From an uncultured Armatimonadota bacterium (GTDB taxonomy: Bacteria > Armatimonadota > Fimbriimonadia > Fimbriimonadales > Fimbriimonadaceae): a stretch of 64,000 nucleotides of DNA. The position numbers and the translations under genes were made by a program. Under the pieces are notes generated by a model. It was given only the letters and a program-made list of their open reading frames with translations, searched no databases and had not been told where the DNA came from. Positions 58,781 to 64,000 of this stretch are shown here, in pieces (position 1 is the stretch's first letter; every line of letters begins with the position of its first letter). The stretch covers positions 97,097 to 161,096 of the forward strand of contig CAIYMO010000055.1 of the NCBI GenBank assembly GCA_903927345.1, in the 5' to 3' direction.

Positions 58781-60556
58781 ATGGTTACGAATCTGGTCGG
58801 TCTCGCTCTGAGCCTCTCAATGGGCACGGGTGGGCAGAACTGGCCGATAGTCACAGGTGATTCCGAGGGAACGTGTTTCTCGCGGTTATCCCAGATCAAT
58901 GCGACTAACGTAAAGGGCCTCCAAGAGGCGTGGGTATTCCACACCAAAGAGAATTCTGGAAACACGCCGATACAGTGCACGCCAATCGTCGTTGAAGGAA
59001 CCATGTATTTGGTGACGGCTGGGCACCAGGTGGTCGCGCTAGACCCTGCTGTCGGGACCGTTAAATGGACGTTTAACTCCCAAAACAACAGCTCGCAAAG
59101 TGGTCACGCTCGTAGCAGTCGAGGTCTTGCATTTGCCAAGGTGAACGGACGCGGCAAGATCCTTTACGGGACACCTGATGGCAGAATACTAAGCATAGAC
59201 GCAGCCAAAGGAACTGCCGATCCAGACTTTAAATCGGTTGATTTAAGGCGAGAGCTTGGGGCAACCGGCTATGTCGGGGTTTCTGCTGCTCCCACCGTTT
59301 ATCGCGACCTAGTCTATGTCGGCATCGCCAACGACGAAGGCAAAGGCGCGGCTCCGGGGAACATCATGGCGTTCTCTGTGAAGACCGGAGAACGAAAGTG
59401 GAGCTTTGACGTCCTACCCAACGAGCAAAAATCCGCCGGTGTTGGAGCTGCGGGTGCCTGGAGTGGTTATGCCCTTGACTCAAAGAGCGGAGTTCTGTTT
59501 GCCGCAACCGGCTCGGCGACGCCCGACTTCGATGGCCGAGATCGTCCCGGCGATAATCTTTACGCAAACTGCCTGATCGCATTGGACGCCAAAACGGGAA
59601 GGAGGCTCTGGCACTTCCAAACGGTGCACCACGACTTATGGGATCACGATAATGCATCCCGCCCGGTGCTCTGCCGCGCGAAGCAAAACGGGAAGTTGGT
59701 TGACGCCGTGGCGGTGGTCACCAAGACTGGGTTCTGCTTCGTCCTGAACCGAAAAACGGGAGTGCCGGTCTTCGGAGTTCGCGAGGCGCCGGCCCCAGCA
59801 TCGGGATTTGTCGGCGAGCAGGCTGCCAAAACGCAACCAGAACCGATCCTGCCGCCGCCACTGGCAGAGACCGTTTTCACCAGCGACCTCGTGACAAACA
59901 TCTCGCAAGAGAGCACGGCTCACGTTAATCAATTGCTCTCTTCATTGGACTTTGGAACGAAGTATCTCCCACCAAGCCAGCGTGGAACCGTTGTTGTTCC
60001 TGGTTACTTCGGGGGATCGCCGTGGTCGGGTGCGTCCTTCGATGCGAGCACAAACACGCTGTTCGTGAACACCAACAACCTGCCCGGGATCATGTCAAAT
60101 CCTGCGAGCTATCGCATGCTGGTTGACCAAGAAGGCTATCCTGGCATTCGCCCTCCTTGGGGAATGCTCACGGCGATTGACCTGAACACGGGAAGGTTCC
60201 GCTGGCGAAAGACGCTTGGCGAGTACCGTGAACTCACCGCACGCGGGATTCCTCAAACTGGGACTCCGAATCTCGGGGGAACTCTTGTGACTGCCGGAGG
60301 GCTGGTGTTCGTCGGGGCAACTTGCGACCAGCGGTTGAGGGCCTTTTCTTCGAAAGATGGCCGTTTGCTCTTTGAGTTTCCACTTCCGGCTTCGGCGTAC
60401 GCTGCGCCTATGACGTTTGAGGTGAAGGGCAGGCAATACGTCTGCATCGCCGCGAGCGGTGGAGGTTACGCAAAAGCTTTTGGCTTTGACCTAGGTCCGG
60501 TCAGCGATGCGTTTGTGTGCTTAGCCTTGCCAGAAACGTTCGAACGCAGACATTAG
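58781..60556 (+). CDS. PQQ-dependent dehydrogenase-like quinoprotein
   Basis: 591 residues from ATG 58781 (the upstream frame to 58709 is inside the DUF1801 gene). A short signal-like N-terminus (VTNLVGLALSLSMGTG) precedes NWPIVTGDSEGTCFSRLSQINATNVKGLQEAWVFHT. Eight-bladed propeller W-motifs recur (MYLVTAGHQVVALDPAVGTVKWTF, NIMAFSVKTGERKWSFDV, LIALDAKTGRRLWHFQTVHHDLWDHDNASRP, LTAIDLNTGRFRWRKTLGE). It matches membrane-type glucose/quinate dehydrogenases without the N-terminal membrane domain and without a haem c CxxCH. It oxidises a sugar or alcohol outside the membrane; the acceptor is unknown. It shares TTAG with the convergent gene. Confidence 0.88.
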   Translation: MVTNLVGLALSLSMGTGGQNWPIVTGDSEGTCFSRLSQINATNVKGLQEAWVFHTKENSGNTPIQCTPIVVEGTMYLVTAGHQVVALDPAVGTVKWTFNSQNNSSQSGHARSSRGLAFAKVNGRGKILYGTPDGRILSIDAAKGTADPDFKSVDLRRELGATGYVGVSAAPTVYRDLVYVGIANDEGKGAAPGNIMAFSVKTGERKWSFDVLPNEQKSAGVGAAGAWSGYALDSKSGVLFAATGSATPDFDGRDRPGDNLYANCLIALDAKTGRRLWHFQTVHHDLWDHDNASRPVLCRAKQNGKLVDAVAVVTKTGFCFVLNRKTGVPVFGVREAPAPASGFVGEQAAKTQPEPILPPPLAETVFTSDLVTNISQESTAHVNQLLSSLDFGTKYLPPSQRGTVVVPGYFGGSPWSGASFDASTNTLFVNTNNLPGIMSNPASYRMLVDQEGYPGIRPPWGMLTAIDLNTGRFRWRKTLGEYRELTARGIPQTGTPNLGGTLVTAGGLVFVGATCDQRLRAFSSKDGRLLFEFPLPASAYAAPMTFEVKGRQYVCIAASGGGYAKAFGFDLGPVSDAFVCLALPETFERRH

Positions 60557-61179
60557 AGTTCGCCGTAGCCTTTGCCCGCCATGATGTTGTCGATCGATTT
60601 CTCGATCCTTGCCTCGCGGGTCTTCGCTTGTCTCGGCTGTGAGAACTGCATCAGGTAGAAGCGTCGACGACCTGGCGTGAGAACTTTGAATGCCTCTTTC
60701 AGCTCGGGCATTTCTTCGAATTTCGACGCCAACTCATCCGGAATAGGGCGATCTTCGATCTTGATCTTCTCCACCTGCTGGCCCGATGTTTCGGCCTCGA
60801 TTGCGTTGTCGATATACGCCAGAACCGTCGTCGACAGGTCCGCGACTTCTTTGGAACTGCGGAAGCGGATCACACGCCCCGATTGAGAGTTTTCGCCCGG
60901 TAGTTTAAGGATGTTTGCGGGATCACTCAGCAACGCTCCTTTGAAAAATGTGAGAACGCAATGATCTCGAAACGCACCGATGATTGCAACGTTTTTCCCG
61001 TCATGGGTGTAGCAGGGGTGTTGCCACTTGTGTTCTTCGGTCAGAGGAGAAGATCGCAGCACCGCTCGCAATGCAACAAGTGCTTCATGCCAGACTCGTA
61101 CCGAGCAGTCTGGTGTTTTGTATCGCTTGCAACGACCACAGCCGTCAGCAAAAAACTCGTCAACTACTCGGTCTGCCAT
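60553..61179 (-). CDS. YdeI/OmpD-associated-family protein
   Basis: 208 residues. N-terminal DUF1801-like part (EALVALRAVLRSSPLTEEHKWQHPCYTHDGKNVAIIGAFRDHCVLTFFKGALL) and a C-terminal YdeI-type segment (IPDELASKFEEMPELKEAFKVLTPGRRRFYLMQFSQPRQAKTREARIEKSIDNIMAGKG). Cysteines GCGRCKRYKTPDC are unusual for the family and lie right at the N-terminus. YdeI homologues are linked to peptide or bacteriocin tolerance, but the mechanism is not known. A GGAGG site about 13 bases before ATG marks it as leadered. Confidence 0.85.
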   Translation of the reverse strand: MADRVVDEFFADGCGRCKRYKTPDCSVRVWHEALVALRAVLRSSPLTEEHKWQHPCYTHDGKNVAIIGAFRDHCVLTFFKGALLSDPANILKLPGENSQSGRVIRFRSSKEVADLSTTVLAYIDNAIEAETSGQQVEKIKIEDRPIPDELASKFEEMPELKEAFKVLTPGRRRFYLMQFSQPRQAKTREARIEKSIDNIMAGKGYGEL

Positions 61180-61316
61180 CTCGCCACGGCCTCCAACGCC
61201 TTAAGAACTAGTATAGGCATTTAGACCCGATTCGAATTCAAGGCGATCTGAAAACCTGACAATTCGGTGTAGATTTCCTAAATCGCCTCTAGCGGTGTTT
61301 TTTGATTGGGAGAGAT

Positions 61317-62627
61317 ATGGGAATAAAGCTAAAAGCAATTAGCCTAGTTTGGGGAGTTTTTGCACTTGCTGTGGCTGCTACCGCGCAGCATCCAGTTGCA
61401 CCAGCGCTAAGCAGCAATCCGGGAGCGAGATACACAGTGTATCTAAACTTCACCGGGTTCAACTACACGGGAACCTGGGCAGGGAAGACCCCTGGAAACG
61501 TTCCGGCCTACACATTGGATGGCGATGCTTCGACGTTTAACGCAGCAGAGATCACCAACATCAAAGAAATTTGGGCCCGAACGACTCAGAAGTACATCGG
61601 GATGAACATCAACGTTACGACGATCGATCCGTCGCCGACGGGTTACACCGACTCCCAACGCCAGACTTGGTATGACAACACCCAGTACATGACCCATGCC
61701 ATGATCGGCGGATCGAATTCTTGGTACGGAGCGGCTGGCGGAGTCTCCTATGTCGGTGTTGCACAGGCCGCCACAACAAGCAACGGCCGGCGGACCAACT
61801 GGACGTTTCCTGCAGGAGGTTCTGGTACCTCACCGCAAACATGCACAGCGGCATGTGCTCACGAGGTCGGACACCATCTTAGCCTTGGTCACCAGCGTGA
61901 TGAGAGCAACGGTGCAGCGTACAGTAACAACAACGGTGCCACCGGAAATGGAAGTTACGCTCCGCTGATGGGAACGAGCTACGTCTCACAGCGCGGAACT
62001 TGGCGACAAGGCGCCACCACAGGAACGACGACGAACGCAAACGACGTCGCCGTCTTGCAAAGCAACTTGAATATGGGTCCGCTTCTGGACGATGGCTTTG
62101 GTCACACGCAGGCGACCGCATCAATCATGCCCGTCAACAACGACGGAACAGTGAACACGTCGCTGACGAAAGGATGGATCATGCCCAAGGCGTCCACTGG
62201 ATACAGCGCCGTTGGTGAGTCGAGCTACACGACGGACTGGTTTAAGTTCGGCTCCCTGGGAGGAACTGTCAATCTCACCGCAAACGACGGTACGTCGTTC
62301 CTTCAGGACGGTGTCGCCGATCCGGGTGCAACCATGCGTTGCGTGATGCGCATTTACAACTCAACTGGAACCCTTGTAGGCACCGCGATTGAAGACGCAA
62401 CCACGTTGAAGCACTCTTGGTCTGGTTTCTTGGCTTACGGCGAATACTACGCCCAGATCGCCAGCTACGGGGCTTACACGTCCTCGTACGAGCCAAACTC
62501 CCGGTATTTCAACATGGGTGGCTACTTCATCTCGGGAAGTGGTCTGGCTCCGGTTCCAGAGCCCGCAACCCTGCTTGGCCTTGCCGCTGGACTCGGTGTG
62601 CTCGCACGCCGACGCCGCAAGAGCTAA
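61317..62627 (+). CDS. Secreted metzincin-type metalloprotease with PEP-CTERM anchor
   Basis: 436 residues from ATG 61317, after GGGAGAG. Signal peptide about 1-22. Protease region with CTAACAHEVGHHLSLGHQRDE (HExxHxxxxxH zinc site near 181-191; the usual metzincin glycine is serine) and a later GSYAPLMGTSY Met-turn. Residues 300-400: PPC-like beta domain (TDWFKFGSLGGTVNLTANDG). C-terminus VPEPATLLGLAAGLGVLARRRRKS: PEP motif, helix, arginines, i.e. a PEP-CTERM sorting signal cut by an exosortase. No exosortase gene is in the window. Confidence 0.88.
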   Translation: MGIKLKAISLVWGVFALAVAATAQHPVAPALSSNPGARYTVYLNFTGFNYTGTWAGKTPGNVPAYTLDGDASTFNAAEITNIKEIWARTTQKYIGMNINVTTIDPSPTGYTDSQRQTWYDNTQYMTHAMIGGSNSWYGAAGGVSYVGVAQAATTSNGRRTNWTFPAGGSGTSPQTCTAACAHEVGHHLSLGHQRDESNGAAYSNNNGATGNGSYAPLMGTSYVSQRGTWRQGATTGTTTNANDVAVLQSNLNMGPLLDDGFGHTQATASIMPVNNDGTVNTSLTKGWIMPKASTGYSAVGESSYTTDWFKFGSLGGTVNLTANDGTSFLQDGVADPGATMRCVMRIYNSTGTLVGTAIEDATTLKHSWSGFLAYGEYYAQIASYGAYTSSYEPNSRYFNMGGYFISGSGLAPVPEPATLLGLAAGLGVLARRRRKS

Positions 62628-62671
62628 GAGCGACAATCCAATACCAACGGAGTGAGCTTCTGCTTGAAGGG

Positions 62672-62677
62672 TAAAAC
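62672..62677 (+). promoter_or_regulatory. Candidate -10 box, leaderless (PhnB-like gene)
   Basis: TAAAAC, 6 bases before ATG 62684, inside GAAGGGTAAAACC, identical to the 13-mer before the M42 peptidase gene. Confidence 0.4.
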
Positions 62678-62683
62678 CCTGCC

Positions 62684-63142
62684 ATGCAGAAGCTCACTCC
62701 TTTTTTCTGGATGCACGGCCAGGCGGAACAAGCTTGCCAGTTCTACACCAGCCTCTTCGACGACGCAAGTTACACGGTCGAGATGCCTGGCCCTGATGGT
62801 GGCGCGTTCATCGTGAGCTTTACTCTCCAGGGGCAGAAGTACGTGTTCATGAACAGCACCGACGTCTACACCCTGTCACCGGCATTCTCCCTCCAAATTG
62901 ACTGCGACGACCAAGCGGAAGTGGATCGGATTTGGGAAGCCATGATGGACGGAGGAACTCCGATGGCTTGCGGATGGATCACGGACCGTTTTGGTCTCAC
63001 ATGGCAAGTCATCCCAATGCAGTTTTTTGAACTGCTCAACTCGGGCACACCGGCACAGTCAATGGCTGTCATGACCGCGATGCAGACGATGATCAAGTTC
63101 GATGTCTCCGGCCTCCAAGCCGCATTCGACGGAGCCGCCTAG
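62684..63142 (+). CDS. PhnB-like VOC-fold protein
   Basis: 152 residues. Vicinal oxygen chelate fold of the PhnB/DUF899-like 3-demethylubiquinone-methyltransferase-like group: LTPFFWMHGQAEQACQFYTSLFDDASY, GGAFIVSFTLQGQKYVFMN, SLQIDCDDQAEVDRIWEAMMDGG, CGWITDRFGLTWQVIPMQFFELL. It is probably a metal-binding lyase or dioxygenase-like protein; the name PhnB does not imply phosphonate use. Single gene. Confidence 0.88.
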   Translation: MQKLTPFFWMHGQAEQACQFYTSLFDDASYTVEMPGPDGGAFIVSFTLQGQKYVFMNSTDVYTLSPAFSLQIDCDDQAEVDRIWEAMMDGGTPMACGWITDRFGLTWQVIPMQFFELLNSGTPAQSMAVMTAMQTMIKFDVSGLQAAFDGAA

Positions 63143-63218
63143 TCTGTCCTGATATCCACCCACAAAGGACTCTTTGAGGGTGGAGTTGCGATCTAGTGGT
63201 CGCAGAATGACTTTAGGT

Positions 63219-64000
63219 ATGAAGTTGCCTCAGGTTATTCAGGGCGGCATGGGCGTCGCAGTGTCGTCATGGAGACTCGCCAATGCGGTTTCTCAAGCAG
63301 GTCAATTAGGGGTCGTCAGCGGCACCGCACTGGACACCGTGCTCGCACGGCGTCTGCAACTCGGAGACTTCGAAGGTGACCTAGCCGAGGCAATGTCGCA
63401 CTTCCCCGACCAGGCCATGGCCGACCGAGTCTGGGATCGATACTTTATCAGTGGCGGAAAGGCTAGCGACAAGCCGTTCCGATCGAAGCCCATCTGGACC
63501 ATCGAACCGTCTCGGGCACTTGTTGAGCTAACCATTGTTGGAAGCTTTGTCGAGGTTTGGCTCGCCAAGCGGGGACACTCAAATCCTGTCGGAATCAATC
63601 TGCTGGAGAAGATTCAGCTCCCGACCCTCGCCACACTTTATGGGGCGATGCTGGCGGGAGTTGACGTGGTGCTAATGGGGGCCGGAATCCCACGCCACAT
63701 CCCGCCAATTCTTGACTATCTCGTGGCGGGCAAAGGGTGCAGTCTGCCGATCGACGTCTCGGGTGGTGAACCTGTCCAAATGCACTTTGAACCGGGTGAG
63801 TACCTCGGTGGTTGTCCCTCACGACCGCTCTTCTTTGCAATCGTTGCATCGGCATCCCTGGCCCAGGTCATGGCGAAGAAGTGCTCGCCTCCGGCGGACG
63901 GCTTCATTGTCGAGGGTTGGAAAGCCGGTGGACACAACGCACCACCTCGCGGAGCCATGCAACTCAGCGCTGCTGGCGAGCCAATCTATGGAGAGCGCGA
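63219..64000 (+). CDS. Nitronate monooxygenase-like flavoprotein, N-terminal part
   Basis: Partial, open to the window end (260 residues seen). Start ATG 63219; ATG 63207 is also in frame. Seen: PQVIQGGMGVAVSSWRLANAVSQAGQLGVVSGTALD (FMN-binding opening of NMO/FabK), VGINLLEKIQLPTLATLYGAMLAGVDVVLMGAGIPRHIPPILDYL, and GFIVEGWKAGGHNAPPRG (the AGGH flavin-phosphate loop). An insert around residues 40-95 (RRLQLGDFEGDLAEAMSHFPDQAMADRVWDRYF) is typical of the longer class of NMO-like proteins. It oxidises propionate-3-nitronate in characterised members. Confidence 0.88.
   Translation, partial: MKLPQVIQGGMGVAVSSWRLANAVSQAGQLGVVSGTALDTVLARRLQLGDFEGDLAEAMSHFPDQAMADRVWDRYFISGGKASDKPFRSKPIWTIEPSRALVELTIVGSFVEVWLAKRGHSNPVGINLLEKIQLPTLATLYGAMLAGVDVVLMGAGIPRHIPPILDYLVAGKGCSLPIDVSGGEPVQMHFEPGEYLGGCPSRPLFFAIVASASLAQVMAKKCSPPADGFIVEGWKAGGHNAPPRGAMQLSAAGEPIYGER

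Overview
The window looks like chromosomal core DNA of an Armatimonadota bacterium, probably of the Fimbriimonas type. This is inferred from the mix of genes and no marker was compared: a DUF1559-type prepilin followed by a tiny lipoprotein, a PEP-CTERM protein, many exported proteins of unknown function, frequent CGA arginine codons and moderate G+C. There are 67 supportable genes, one tRNA, one SRP RNA, no insertion sequence, no CRISPR array and no phage genes. The first gene (trmD) and the last (a nitronate monooxygenase-like gene) are cut by the window edges.

Layout. 1-6.3 kb: trmD, a lipoate ligase-like gene, the primary sigma factor, a cysteine desulfurase, sucD and a hexapeptide acetyltransferase. 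6.4-8.6 kb: an arsenic operon (arsR, arsM, arsC, aquaglyceroporin). 8.7-14.1 kb: small membrane proteins and a tightly coupled block of four membrane proteins of unknown function, leading into recO. 14.8-18.4 kb: an oligopeptide-type binding lipoprotein, an AraC regulator and a Mla-like ATPase. 18.4-24.2 kb: two Spy-like secreted proteins, a membrane protein, trpB, leuB and a DUF4382-type lipoprotein. 24.4-30.5 kb: a glycosidase-like protein, the prepilin/lipoprotein pair and a four-gene operon opening with a UbiA prenyltransferase. 30.8-36.7 kb: an ABC exporter with a TPR-like partner, SRP RNA, dnaX, ybaB/ebfC and recR. 37.6-40.7 kb: two metallopeptidases flanking a small membrane protein, then a beta-barrel-like protein. 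40.8-47.1 kb: ECF sigma factor, anti-sigma-like protein, MucB/LolA-like protein and two penicillin-binding proteins. 47-52.3 kb: an O-antigen ligase-like protein with TPRs, two glycosyltransferases, an NlpC/P60 endopeptidase and tRNA-Glu. 52.3-56.8 kb: a LacI regulator and a modular GH5 cellulase lying between two imperfect copies of the sequence that begins at the 3' end of tRNA-Glu. 56.8-64 kb: single genes (dienelactone hydrolase-like, DinB, DUF1801, PQQ dehydrogenase, YdeI, metzincin-type protease, PhnB, nitronate monooxygenase).

The strongest cross-cutting signal is regulatory. At least a dozen transcription units, nearly all for cytoplasmic proteins, have a TANNNT -10 hexamer exactly 5-7 bases before the start codon and no Shine-Dalgarno, which predicts leaderless mRNAs. 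Most leading genes for exported proteins have a normal purine-rich ribosome binding site instead. The other highlights are the tRNA-linked direct repeat around the cellulase operon, with a 15+15 bp inverted-repeat operator in front of lacI, and the unknown four-gene membrane cassette.
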